Shown in pieces: positions 17,915 through 26,737 of a DNA stretch of 36,281 bases (position 1 is its first letter; each line of letters begins with the position of its first letter). This stretch comes from Actinomycetes bacterium (GTDB lineage: Bacteria > Actinomycetota > Acidimicrobiia > Acidimicrobiales > Bog-793). Below the pieces are notes generated by a model. The model saw only the letters and a program-made list of their open reading frames with translations, was not told the DNA's origin and made no database searches. The DNA is taken from positions 1 through 36,281 of the forward strand of contig JAKATT010000216.1 of NCBI GenBank assembly GCA_021818615.1. The letters are read 5' to 3'. Position numbers and translations under genes: made by a program.

Positions 17915-20736
17915 AAGCGTGCCTCGGTGACGCGCCGTGCCCTTCGCGTGACGCGCCTGTAAGCCTCCCGGAGGTCGGCCGGCGTCGCGCCGAGTGAGCG
18001 GGCGAGGGCACCGAGCGCCTCCCGGCTGGTCGGCAGGGAGTCCGAGCCGGCTCGAGCGACGATGCCACCGGCGCCCGCTATGAAGTTGCCGACGAGGTGC
18101 CAGCGCGTCCGGGTGCGGGTGAGGAAGCGGTAGGCCTCCGACAGGGCGGCGGCCTCCGCTGCAGGAAGGTGACCGGCGGCCCTGAGGTCGCTCAGGGCGG
18201 CGAGCGTGTTCGCTCCCGGGACTTGGTGCTGGAGCTGTAGAAGCTGGGTCGTCCACTCGACGTCGGACAGCGATCCCTTGCCGAGCTTGAAGTGGAACTG
18301 GGGATCCTCGCCGGCGGGGATGCGCTCACGTTCTATTCGCGCTTTCATCCGGCGTATCTCGCGCTCCTGCTCCTGGCCGAAAGGCAGCCCCCACAGGGCG
18401 GTGTCGGCGAGCTGGCGGAATGCCTCGAGCACGGCAGCCTCGCCGGCAATCGGGCGGACGCGAAGGAGCGCCTGGCGTTCCCAGGTCTCGGCCCAGCGGC
18501 TGTAGTACTCCGCGTAGGCCGCGAGGCTCCTCGCTCTCGGTCCCTGCTTGCCCTCAGGTCGGAGCGACGCGTCGAGGGTGAGGATCCGGTCTGCGGGCGT
18601 CGCTCCGTTGAGGAGGCGGAAGATCGCGGAGGCGGCCGCTTCGGCTGTCTCGGCATCGGCTGCACCCCGCCCTTCGTAGGCGAGGAGGACGTCGAGGTCG
18701 CTGCCGAAGGCGAGCTCCTCTCCTCCGAGGCGGCCGAGCGCCACGACTGCGAGCGGCACCTTTGGCTGCACGACGTGCAGGGCCGCTTCGATCACCGAGT
18801 CGGCGAGCGATGCCAGGGCTCGTGCCGTCGTCTCCGAGGACGAGCTTCCGAGGATCTCACCTGCCGCGAGGCGCAGAGTCTCGGCTTCGACGAAGTGGCG
18901 CAGCGCCGCCGGGGCCCGGACGAGGTCGTGCTCGGCGGCGAGCACCGCCCGTTCACGGAGCTCCCGCGTCTCGACCGGTACCAGCTCGTCGTCGTTTCCG
19001 ATGCGGAGGGCGACGTCGGGGTGCCGGCCCACGAGATCGGACACCTGCCGGCCGGTACCGACGAGCAGGCACAGGCGCCTTGCCAGTTCGGGCGAGTCGC
19101 GGAATCCCGCGACGAGCACATCCCGGCGGTGTGGCACGGAGGCGAACGTCCTCAGGGCAAGGAGCCCCTGATCGGGGTCGGCCGACTCCGAGAGCCACCC
19201 GAGCAGGACCGGCAGCATCTGCTGCATGAGGCGCGACGAGCGGGTGAGGCCGCGGGTGAGCTCGGCGAGCGCTTGTCTCGTCCGCTCCGCCTGCCGGAAA
19301 CCGAATGCCTGCAGCCGGGCGTCGAGGGCACCTCCTGGAGCCGGCCGCGCGAGGGCACCTCCTGGAGCCCGCAGTGCGGTGCCGCCGCCCTCCCTGCCCG
19401 GCGCGCCGGAGGGGCTCCGGTCGGCTGCCGGCCCGCGGTTCTCGGTGAAGGCCTCGAGGAGCGGGCGGAAGAAGAGCCGCTCGTGGATCGCCCGGGCCGA
19501 GCTCTGGTAGTGGGCGAGGACGCTGTCGAACTCCATCACATGGCGGCCGCGGGTCCTGCCGGTCCCGGCCAGCCCGAGCCCGGCCGCAAGGGCGGCGCGC
19601 CGGCCGCGATCCTCCGGGATCGTGTGGACCTGGGCCTCCTCGACGAGCTGGAGGCGGTGCTCGACCGTCCTTAGGAACCGGTAGGCGAGGCTGAGGGCCG
19701 CGGCGTCCCCCCCGTCCACGTAACCAGCGTCCGCCAGCTCGGCGAGCGCCGGGAGGGTGGCGGGGACTCGGATGCCCGCGTCCGCCGGACCATGCACCAG
19801 CTGCAGCAGCTGGACGGAGAACTCGATGTCCCTGATCCCGCCCCGCCCCCGTTTCACCTCGCGCTCAGCCAAGCCCCGCCCCGACGTGATCTGCTCGGAG
19901 CGACTCTTCATCGCCCGCAGCTCCGACAGGTCGTCTGCGTCGAGACGGCGGTTCCACAGCACGTGCTCGACGGCGCGGGCGAACCTCGTGCCGAGCTCGG
20001 CGTCGCCCGCGCACGGCCGGGCCTTGAGGAGCGCCTGGAACTCCCAGGGACGGGCCCAGCGCTCCCAGTAGGCCTCGAAGGAGGCGAGCGAGCGGACGAG
20101 CGCGCCGTTGCGCCCTTCGGGCCGCAGGTCCGTGTCGATGCGAAACGCCTCGCCCGCCACTGCGAGCACCCTTCTCGCGGCGCCGGACTCGTCTTTTCCT
20201 ACGAGCATCACGTCGACGTCGCTCGCGTAGTTGAGCTCCTTCGCGCCGTGCTTGCCCATCGCGATGACGGCGAGCCCGGCATCGGTGCCCACGCCGCTCA
20301 GCCTGCAGGCGGCTGAGAGCACTGCGTCGGCCAGCCGTGAGAGGGCCTCGCCTACGGCTTCCAGCGCGTCGAGGCCGGCGAGGTCCCTGGCGGAGATGCG
20401 CAGCAGGCCGAGTCGCTTGCGCCGGGCGACGTCGGCGGCGTCTCTTCCGAGCCCCGGGTCTGTGAGCGCCATCGGGCTCTCGCTGCGGTTCGCCACGCCG
20501 GCGAGCACGTCGAGCGCCGCCGGGTCGGTGAGGACGAGCCTCGCGAGGGAGTTGCTCGCTGCCGCCACGATCGCTACCAGCCGGGCGAGAGCCGGGTCGT
20601 TCTCCAGCCGTTCCACTCCCGATGCCTGCACCGTGCCGCCGGCGGCCTCGTCGACGAGGCGCTCGAAGAGCAGCCCGGCAGTCGCTGGCGCGCTGCAGGA
20701 ACGGGCGGCGTCCTCCAGTGCCGGCGGCAGGTTCAT
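17902..20736 (-). CDS. glnE: Bifunctional glutamine synthetase adenylyltransferase/deadenylase
   Basis: Two GlnE nucleotidyltransferase modules (FGSDLDVLLAY and YASDVDVMLVG), KRGRGGIRDIEFSVQLLQLVHG and KGSLSDVEWTTQLLQLQH. Confidence 0.95.
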   Translation of the reverse strand: MNLPPALEDAARSCSAPATAGLLFERLVDEAAGGTVQASGVERLENDPALARLVAIVAAASNSLARLVLTDPAALDVLAGVANRSESPMALTDPGLGRDAADVARRKRLGLLRISARDLAGLDALEAVGEALSRLADAVLSAACRLSGVGTDAGLAVIAMGKHGAKELNYASDVDVMLVGKDESGAARRVLAVAGEAFRIDTDLRPEGRNGALVRSLASFEAYWERWARPWEFQALLKARPCAGDAELGTRFARAVEHVLWNRRLDADDLSELRAMKSRSEQITSGRGLAEREVKRGRGGIRDIEFSVQLLQLVHGPADAGIRVPATLPALAELADAGYVDGGDAAALSLAYRFLRTVEHRLQLVEEAQVHTIPEDRGRRAALAAGLGLAGTGRTRGRHVMEFDSVLAHYQSSARAIHERLFFRPLLEAFTENRGPAADRSPSGAPGREGGGTALRAPGGALARPAPGGALDARLQAFGFRQAERTRQALAELTRGLTRSSRLMQQMLPVLLGWLSESADPDQGLLALRTFASVPHRRDVLVAGFRDSPELARRLCLLVGTGRQVSDLVGRHPDVALRIGNDDELVPVETRELRERAVLAAEHDLVRAPAALRHFVEAETLRLAAGEILGSSSSETTARALASLADSVIEAALHVVQPKVPLAVVALGRLGGEELAFGSDLDVLLAYEGRGAADAETAEAAASAIFRLLNGATPADRILTLDASLRPEGKQGPRARSLAAYAEYYSRWAETWERQALLRVRPIAGEAAVLEAFRQLADTALWGLPFGQEQEREIRRMKARIERERIPAGEDPQFHFKLGKGSLSDVEWTTQLLQLQHQVPGANTLAALSDLRAAGHLPAAEAAALSEAYRFLTRTRTRWHLVGNFIAGAGGIVARAGSDSLPTSREALGALARSLGATPADLREAYRRVTRRARRVTEARFYGL
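19323..19369. repeat. 20-bp direct repeat pair in the glnE interdomain linker (27-bp period)
   Basis: cgagggcacctcctggagcc at 19323-19342 and 19350-19369; encodes APGGALARP-APGGALDA. Confidence 0.7.
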
Positions 20737-20803
20737 CCGCCGATGATCCCAAAGCGGGGGGCCGCCGTCACCCCGTCGCCACGGCGGTCGCCCGTCCAGG
20801 AGT

Positions 20804-20809
20804 TACGCT
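20804..20809 (+). promoter_or_regulatory. Candidate -10 (TACGCT) for leaderless nadE
   Basis: TANNNT hexamer ending 7 nt before ATG 20817. Confidence 0.4.
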
Positions 20810-20816
20810 CGGATGG

Positions 20817-22568
20817 ATGGCTCGGGTCCGCATCGCCCTGTGCCAACTCAACCCGGTCGTCGGCGACCTCGACAACAACGCCGCCAAGGTGATCGAAGCG
20901 GTCCGCAGGGCCGAGGAGCAGGGAGCGGACCTGGCCGTCTTCCCCGAGCTCGTGCTGCCGGGCTACCCGCCGGAGGACCTCCTCGTGAAGCCGGCTTTCG
21001 TCGAGGGCAACATGGCGGCACTCGAGAAGGTGGCCGCCGCGACGGGCTCGTGTGCCGCCGTCGTCGGGTACGTGGACTCAGATGGTGACCTTTACAACGC
21101 GGCTGCCGTCGCTGCTGGCGGCAAGGTGCACGGCAGCTGGCGCAAGCAGCTCCTCCCCAACTACGGCGTCTTCGACGAGCAGCGGTGGTTCCGACCCGGG
21201 TCCGGTGAGGACCGCCTCTTCCTCGTCGCGGGCGTGCGCACGGGCGTCGTCATCTGTGAGGATGCCTGGAGCCCGAGCGGGCCCGTGGCACGCCTTGGTG
21301 CCGGCGGCGCCGAGCTCATAGTCGTCATCAACGCCTCCCCCTACAGGGCGGGTGCCCTGATGGAGCGCCGTCGGATGCTCGCCACGCGGGCGGCGGACGC
21401 CTCGACGGCGCTCGTCTACGTCAATCTCGTCGGCGGCCAGGACGAGCTCGTCTTCGACGGCGGGTCCATGGTCTTCGACCACCACGGGTCGCTCGTCGCC
21501 TCCCTGCCGCAGTTCGAGGAGCGCGTCGGCCTCCTCGACCTCGAGCTGCGACCCGCCTACCGCAAGCGGCTGCTGGACCCGAGAGGTCGCGCGGCGGCGG
21601 AGCCCATCGAGGCTGTCGTCGTCTCCGGCGCCCCGGCGGAGCGGACGGGCTCGCATGAGCCTGTGATCGCGCCGGCGCCAAGCCGTGCCGAGGAGGTCTA
21701 CGGCGCCCTTGTCCTTGCCACGCGCGACTACGTCGAGAAGAACGGCTTCTCCGACGTCCTCGTGTCCCTCTCGGGCGGCATCGACTCGTCGCTCGTCGCC
21801 GTGATCGCGGTCGATGCCATCGGCGCCGAGCGCGTGCACGGGGTGCTGCTGCCGTCCCGTTACTCCTCGAAGGGCTCGGTAGACGATGCCGAGGACCTCG
21901 TCCACCGGCTCGGCATCGAAGCCCGTGCCATCCCGATCGAGCCAGCCCACTCGGCGCTCATGGAGATGCTGGCCCCGTCGTTCGAGGGACGGCCCCACGG
22001 GCTCGCCGAGGAGAACCTGCAGGCGCGAATCCGCGGGACGGTCGTCATGGGGCTCTCGAACGAGTTCGGCTGGCTCGTGCTCACGACGGGCAACAAGAGC
22101 GAGATGGCCGTCGGGTACGCGACGCTGTACGGCGACATGGCGGGGGGTTTCGCCGTCATCAAGGACGTCCCGAAGACTCTCCTCTACGAGCTGTGCCGCT
22201 ATCGCAACGAGGCCGGGTCCGCCGAGGTGATACCGGAGGCCGTCATCGTGAAGCCTCCCTCTGCCGAGCTGCGTCCCGGCCAGGTCGACGAGGACAGCCT
22301 GCCGCCCTACGAGGAGCTCGACCCGATCCTCTATGGCTACGTGGAAGAGGATCGCACCATCTCCGAGCTCGTCGCCGAAGGGCACGAAGCCGCGGTCGTG
22401 CGGCGCGTCGTCGATCTCGTCGACCGTGCCGAGTACAAGCGCCGGCAGGCTGCGCCCGGCCCGCGGGTGACGAGCCGGGCGTTCGGCAAGGACCGCCGCA
22501 TGCCCATCACGAACCGCTTCCGCGGGCGGTCCGAGCCCCCTGGCTCGAGTCGCCAGAGCGGGCTGTGA
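20817..22568 (+). CDS. nadE: Glutamine-dependent NAD+ synthetase
   Basis: Nitrilase domain (VRIALCQLNPVVGDLDNN, FPELVLPGYPPEDLL, VVICEDAW) plus synthetase domain (VSLSGGIDSSLVAVIA, TTGNKSEMAVGYATLYGDMAGG). Confidence 0.95.
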   Translation: MARVRIALCQLNPVVGDLDNNAAKVIEAVRRAEEQGADLAVFPELVLPGYPPEDLLVKPAFVEGNMAALEKVAAATGSCAAVVGYVDSDGDLYNAAAVAAGGKVHGSWRKQLLPNYGVFDEQRWFRPGSGEDRLFLVAGVRTGVVICEDAWSPSGPVARLGAGGAELIVVINASPYRAGALMERRRMLATRAADASTALVYVNLVGGQDELVFDGGSMVFDHHGSLVASLPQFEERVGLLDLELRPAYRKRLLDPRGRAAAEPIEAVVVSGAPAERTGSHEPVIAPAPSRAEEVYGALVLATRDYVEKNGFSDVLVSLSGGIDSSLVAVIAVDAIGAERVHGVLLPSRYSSKGSVDDAEDLVHRLGIEARAIPIEPAHSALMEMLAPSFEGRPHGLAEENLQARIRGTVVMGLSNEFGWLVLTTGNKSEMAVGYATLYGDMAGGFAVIKDVPKTLLYELCRYRNEAGSAEVIPEAVIVKPPSAELRPGQVDEDSLPPYEELDPILYGYVEEDRTISELVAEGHEAAVVRRVVDLVDRAEYKRRQAAPGPRVTSRAFGKDRRMPITNRFRGRSEPPGSSRQSGL

Positions 22569-23092
22569 GGCGGGCCGTTCCCGGACGGCTCGCCGCCGAG
22601 CTGGCTGGGCCGCCGAGGGTCCTCACGCTGAGGGAGTGGGCGGAGGTGACCGGGGGCCTCCGCCACGTCGAGCTCACGCTGTTCGGGCGCCTCGGGCGCC
22701 TCGCCGTCGCTGCTCCCCTGCCCTCTCTGGCAGGCTGGGCGATGGGGGCGAGCCTCATGGCAGCCTGGCGCGCCGAACAGCTCGAGGTCCTGCTCCCCGT
22801 GTCGACCGGTCTTCCCGATCGTGGCTCGGTCACTCGACCGCGGTCGCCCGAGGTTGCCTCGGCGCTCGACCGTCTCGTCTCGCTCGGCGCCGTCGCGCTG
22901 GCAAGGGAGGTGTCAGAGCGCTGGTTCCCTGCGCTGCTCAGAGCTTACGAAACCCGCTCCGCTCATTGCTTCGAACCTGCCGACGCTCCCTTTGGCGCCG
23001 TGCTCGCCCGGCTTGTGGCCGACGTCGCGGACGCCTCCAGGCGGGCATCGGACCTGCTCGTTCGCGACGATGTGACCCGCGAGGACCCTTGA
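22565..23092 (+). CDS. Hypothetical protein
   Basis: 175 aa from GTG 22565 overlapping the nadE stop; no family recognised. Confidence 0.5.
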   Translation: MRRAVPGRLAAELAGPPRVLTLREWAEVTGGLRHVELTLFGRLGRLAVAAPLPSLAGWAMGASLMAAWRAEQLEVLLPVSTGLPDRGSVTRPRSPEVASALDRLVSLGAVALAREVSERWFPALLRAYETRSAHCFEPADAPFGAVLARLVADVADASRRASDLLVRDDVTREDP

Positions 23093-23259
23093 CGCCGCCG
23101 TTACACTGATCCCGGACAACACGGCAGTGCAGGTCGAGAGTTGTGGTTCCTGGGCGGCATCCTGTCGTCTCGGGCAGCGGAGCCGGGTCCCTGGCAACCT
23201 TGACCGCACCGGAGCCGGCGAGCCCCCTTCTTACTGCGACACACGGAGGCATCGGGATT

Positions 23260-24195
23260 TTGGCGAAGGAGCGAGTCGAGCGGGACGAGGAAGATCTCGT
23301 CCGCCTGTATCTCACCGATATCGGTCAATACCCGCTCCTCACCAAGGATGACGAGGTGCGCCTGGCGCAGGCCATCGAGGCGCGCTGGACGGCCGAGGAG
23401 GAGCTGCGGGCCAAGAAGGGGCTCACCCCGACGCGGCGCCGGGAGCTGGGCAGGGCAGTCAGGCAGGGAGAGACCGCCCAGCGCACCTTCGTGCAGTCGA
23501 ACCTGCGCCTCGTCGTGTCGATCGCGAAGAAGTACCAGGCATCGGGCCTGCCGCTCCTCGACCTCATCCAGGAGGGCAATCTCGGTCTGATGCACGCTGT
23601 CGAGAAGTTCGACTGGCGCAAGGGCTTCAAGTTCTCCACCTATGCCACCTGGTGGATCCGCCAAGCGATCACCCGCGGCATCGCCAACACCGGCCGGACC
23701 ATCCGCCTTCCGGTCCATGCCGGCGACACCCTCGCCCGGGTGCAGAAGGCACAGGCGCGGCTCGAGCTCAAGCTCGGCCGCCCGGCGACGCTCGCCGAGC
23801 TCGGCACCGAGGTGGAGCTGCCCGAGGACAAGCTGATCGAGGCCCTGCGGTTTCGCGCCGAGCCACTGTCGCTCTCCGAGCCCCTCCGGGAGGACGGCGA
23901 CGCCGAGCTCGGGGACGTGGTCGAGGACAGGTCGGCCGAGTCGCCCTTCGAGATGGCGGCCACGGCGCTCCTTCCCGTCGAGATCAACCGCCTGCTCGCA
24001 CCCCTCGACGAGCGCGAGCGTGAGATCCTCCGGCTTCGTTTCGGCCTCGACCGGGGCGAGCCGCGAACCCTGGAGGAGGTCGGCGAGCACTTCAACCTCA
24101 CCCGGGAGCGGATCCGCCAGATCGAGGCCCGGGCGATGTCGAAGCTGCGCCACCCCTCGAGCGATACCGGGGCCCGAGACCTCCTCACCGTCTGA
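23260..24195 (+). CDS. RNA polymerase sigma-70 family factor (RpoD/SigA-like, short N-terminus)
   Basis: LYLTDIGQYPLLTKDDEVRLAQAIE, NLRLVVSIAKKYQASGLPLLDLIQEGNLGLMHAVEKFDWRKGFKFSTYATWWIRQAITRGI, TRERIRQIEARAMSKLRHP. TTG 23260 chosen for the upstream ggagg; start uncertain. Confidence 0.92.
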   Translation: MAKERVERDEEDLVRLYLTDIGQYPLLTKDDEVRLAQAIEARWTAEEELRAKKGLTPTRRRELGRAVRQGETAQRTFVQSNLRLVVSIAKKYQASGLPLLDLIQEGNLGLMHAVEKFDWRKGFKFSTYATWWIRQAITRGIANTGRTIRLPVHAGDTLARVQKAQARLELKLGRPATLAELGTEVELPEDKLIEALRFRAEPLSLSEPLREDGDAELGDVVEDRSAESPFEMAATALLPVEINRLLAPLDEREREILRLRFGLDRGEPRTLEEVGEHFNLTRERIRQIEARAMSKLRHPSSDTGARDLLTV

Positions 24196-24258
24196 CATCC
24201 CGGGCTTCGACGCCAGGCCGGCGCAGCCGCCCGAGCAGCAAGCCGGTACGATCACCCC

Positions 24259-24336
24259 ATGTTGAAGAAGCTGATCGTGCTCGCAGTGCTCGTCGCCCTC
24301 GCAGCGCTCGCCGCCAGGCGGCTTCGAGGAAGCTGA
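24259..24336 (+). CDS. Putative 25-aa single-pass membrane microprotein MLKKLIVLAVLVALAALAARRLRGS
   Basis: ATG to TGA ORF with basic N-terminus, hydrophobic core and basic C-terminus; TACGAT hexamer ends 6 nt upstream; below the ORF-track cutoff. Confidence 0.5.
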   Translation: MLKKLIVLAVLVALAALAARRLRGS

Positions 24337-24347
24337 TCCCAGCCAGC

Positions 24348-25184
24348 TCAACGTTCCCCGGCGAGCCCCCGCCGGCGGGCGGCCAGCCACCAGCCGAGTG
24401 AGAAAGCGCCTGCTCCGGCGGCGACGGCGCCCACCGAGACGGCGATGACCGGTCTCGGCGGGACGGAGGAGATGCGGTCCCTTACGCCGCGCACCCTGTC
24501 GCGCAGACGAACCGGCTGTACGAAGCGCGTGATCTCGAAGCCGTGCTCCCTGGCGTACTTGGCGAGGACCCGGTCGGGATTGACTGCGACGGGGTGCCCG
24601 ACGGCCTCGAGCATGGGCAGGTCTGTGTAGGAGTCCGTGTAGGCATAGGACTCCTCGAGGTCGATTCCTTCGCGCTCGGCGAGCGCCGTCATCGCCTCGG
24701 CCTTGTACTCGCCGTAGGCGTAGAACTCCATCCTGCCGGTGTACCTGCCCTCTTCGTCGACCTCCGCCCTGCTCGCGATGGTCGCGTCGGCTCCGAGGTA
24801 GCGCCCGAGCGGGGCGACGAGCTCCTCGGGCGAAGCGGACACGATCACGACGTAATGGCCCTCGGCCAGGTGCTTGTCGATGAGGTCGGCCGCCTCTGCG
24901 TAGATGATCGGGTCGACGATCTGGTCGAGCGCCTCCTCGACGATCTCCTGCACCCTCGCCTGCTGCCAGCCACGGGTGAGCTTCAGCACCGATTCGCGGA
25001 TCCGGTCGAGCTTCTCCTCGCTCGCCCCGAGGTGCAGGTAGACGAGCTGGCCGTAGAGTGCCCGGAGCACGGTACGGCGGTTGATGAGGCCACCGTGGTA
25101 GAGCGGGCGTCCAAAGGCCACCATCGACGCCCTGGCGATGACCGTCTTGTCGAGGTCGAAGAAGGCTGCCTGGCGGTCGCTCAC
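24348..25184 (-). CDS. HAD-IB family hydrolase with C-terminal TM segment
   Basis: AAFFDLDKTVIARAS, VVIVSASPEELVAPL, YAYTDSYTDLPMLEAVGHPVAVNPD; C-terminal RPVIAVSVGAVAAGAGAFSLGWWLAARRR. Confidence 0.88.
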   Translation of the reverse strand: MSDRQAAFFDLDKTVIARASMVAFGRPLYHGGLINRRTVLRALYGQLVYLHLGASEEKLDRIRESVLKLTRGWQQARVQEIVEEALDQIVDPIIYAEAADLIDKHLAEGHYVVIVSASPEELVAPLGRYLGADATIASRAEVDEEGRYTGRMEFYAYGEYKAEAMTALAEREGIDLEESYAYTDSYTDLPMLEAVGHPVAVNPDRVLAKYAREHGFEITRFVQPVRLRDRVRGVRDRISSVPPRPVIAVSVGAVAAGAGAFSLGWWLAARRRGLAGER

Positions 25185-25906
25185 GGGCTCGCGGCGCTCC
25201 CTTGGCCGCCGTCCTCCGAGAGCCCGTGCGGGCCGTGCAGCGCCGTCGGGGCGAGCAGCTGGCGCAGCTCGTCGTCCTCGATCTGGGCGCTCGCGAGGAG
25301 GAGGACCTCGTCACCGACGTCGAGCACCATGTCCGAGCGCGGGACTACGACATGGCCGTCGCGCACGAGCGCCACGACGGTCGCGCCGCGCGGCAGGCCG
25401 AGATCGGCGACGGCCGCCCCCTGCGCCGGCGAGCCCTCGGCGAGGGTCACCTCGATGAGGCGGGTGTTGCCGCCCTCGAATTGCAGCAGGCGGACGAGGA
25501 CGCCGACCGAGACGGCCTCCTCGACGAGCCCGGCGAGCAACTGCGGCGTCGACACGGCGACGTCGACCCCCCAGCTCTCGTTGAAGAGCCAGTGGTTGCG
25601 TGGGTGGTTCACCCGGGCGATGACGCGCGGTACGGCGAATTCCTGTTTGGCCAAGAGCGAGATCACTAGGTTGTCCTCGTCGTCACCGGTCACGGCGACC
25701 ATCACCTCGGCCTCGTCGACTCGCGCATCGAGGAGGCTCGTGACCTCGCAGGCGTCGGCCGCGACGGTGCGGACCCCCTCCGGCAGGTCGAGCGAGCTTG
25801 CAAGAGCAGGGTCCTTCTCGATGAGCAGCACGTCGTGGCCGCCGATCGCCAGCTCCTCGGCCAGGAAGCGGCCGACCTTGCCGGCACCTGCGACGGCCAC
25901 TTTCAT
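25181..25906 (-). CDS. TrkA-type potassium transport regulatory protein (second of pair)
   Basis: MKVAVAGAGKVGRFLAEELAIGGHDVLLIEKD TrkA_N signature, TrkA_C-like C-terminus; ATGA overlap with the upstream trkA-like gene. The track start is 25915. Confidence 0.88.
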   Translation of the reverse strand: MKVAVAGAGKVGRFLAEELAIGGHDVLLIEKDPALASSLDLPEGVRTVAADACEVTSLLDARVDEAEVMVAVTGDDEDNLVISLLAKQEFAVPRVIARVNHPRNHWLFNESWGVDVAVSTPQLLAGLVEEAVSVGVLVRLLQFEGGNTRLIEVTLAEGSPAQGAAVADLGLPRGATVVALVRDGHVVVPRSDMVLDVGDEVLLLASAQIEDDELRQLLAPTALHGPHGLSEDGGQGSAASP

Positions 25907-26670
25907 CGGTGCCACCTGCTCGTCTCTCGGCGCTCGGCGGGCCGCCTCGTCGCGCGTGCGGCTCCTTTTGCAGGCGCCTCGGCCTGCAGGGTAGGGCTGG
26001 TGGCATGCATCGTGTCACTGCTGAACAGCTCGCGGAACGCCGACTCGCTGCGGGCGCTCACCAGCAGGTGCAGGACGTCACCTTCCTGGCCGACCAGAGT
26101 GTCGACGTCGAGCAGCGCTTGGCCCGCCCGTGTCACGGCCACGAGCTTCATCGACGGCGATGGACCAGACGCGAGCGCATCGCACACGCTGCGCCCAGCC
26201 CATGCGGCCGGGAGCGTGCGTTCGACGATGTGGAGCTGTCCGGACGAGTCTGTCCAGTCGAAGGCCCCCGCTCCGGGCAGGATCTTGCGGAAGACCTGGT
26301 CTATCGTCCAGCTCACTGACGGCACGGTGGGGATGCCGAGGCGCTGGAAGATCTCGGCGCGGCGCGGGTCGTAGATGCGGGCGACGACGTTCGGGATCTC
26401 GTAGGTCTCCCGGGCTATGCGGGCGGTGAGGATGTTCGAGTTGTCGCCACTCGTGACGGCGGCGAGGGCGTCCGCCCGCTCGGCGCCCGCCTCGTCGAGG
26501 TGGCCCCGGTCGAACCCGAACCCGAGCACCTTCTGGCCGCGCCAGCCTCGCGGCAGGCGCCTGAACGCGCTCGCCTGCTTGTCGACGATGGCGACGCTGT
26601 GCCCCTCGGCCTCGAGCTGCGAGGCGAGGCCCGAGCCGACCCGACCGCAGCCGACGACGATGACGTGCAT
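25903..26670 (-). CDS. TrkA-type potassium transport regulatory protein (first of pair)
   Basis: MHVIVVGCGRVGSGLASQLEAEGHSVAIVDK TrkA_N signature, TrkA_C-like region, basic C-terminal tail. Confidence 0.88.
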   Translation of the reverse strand: MHVIVVGCGRVGSGLASQLEAEGHSVAIVDKQASAFRRLPRGWRGQKVLGFGFDRGHLDEAGAERADALAAVTSGDNSNILTARIARETYEIPNVVARIYDPRRAEIFQRLGIPTVPSVSWTIDQVFRKILPGAGAFDWTDSSGQLHIVERTLPAAWAGRSVCDALASGPSPSMKLVAVTRAGQALLDVDTLVGQEGDVLHLLVSARSESAFRELFSSDTMHATSPTLQAEAPAKGAARATRRPAERRETSRWHR

Positions 26671-26737
26671 TGATCCCCATCCTTCCCGGTCCGGCCAGCT
26701 CACACAACTACCCGGGAGCTTCAAGGCACTTGATTGA

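Noticed and set aside
19323-19369. glnE linker 27-bp-period repeat as a relative of the 5019 array
   Set aside because: Only the period and a short gcacct match are shared; sequences otherwise differ, so likely coincidence.
18292-19674. 460-aa plus-strand ORF
   Set aside because: Antisense to glnE; shadow frame.
23089-23107. TTGACG/TACACT as a sigma-gene promoter
   Set aside because: Spacer is only about 7 bp; incompatible with a -35/-10 pair, although TACACT alone could serve as a -10.
24543-25994. 483-aa plus-strand ORF
   Set aside because: Antisense to HAD and TrkA genes; shadow frame.
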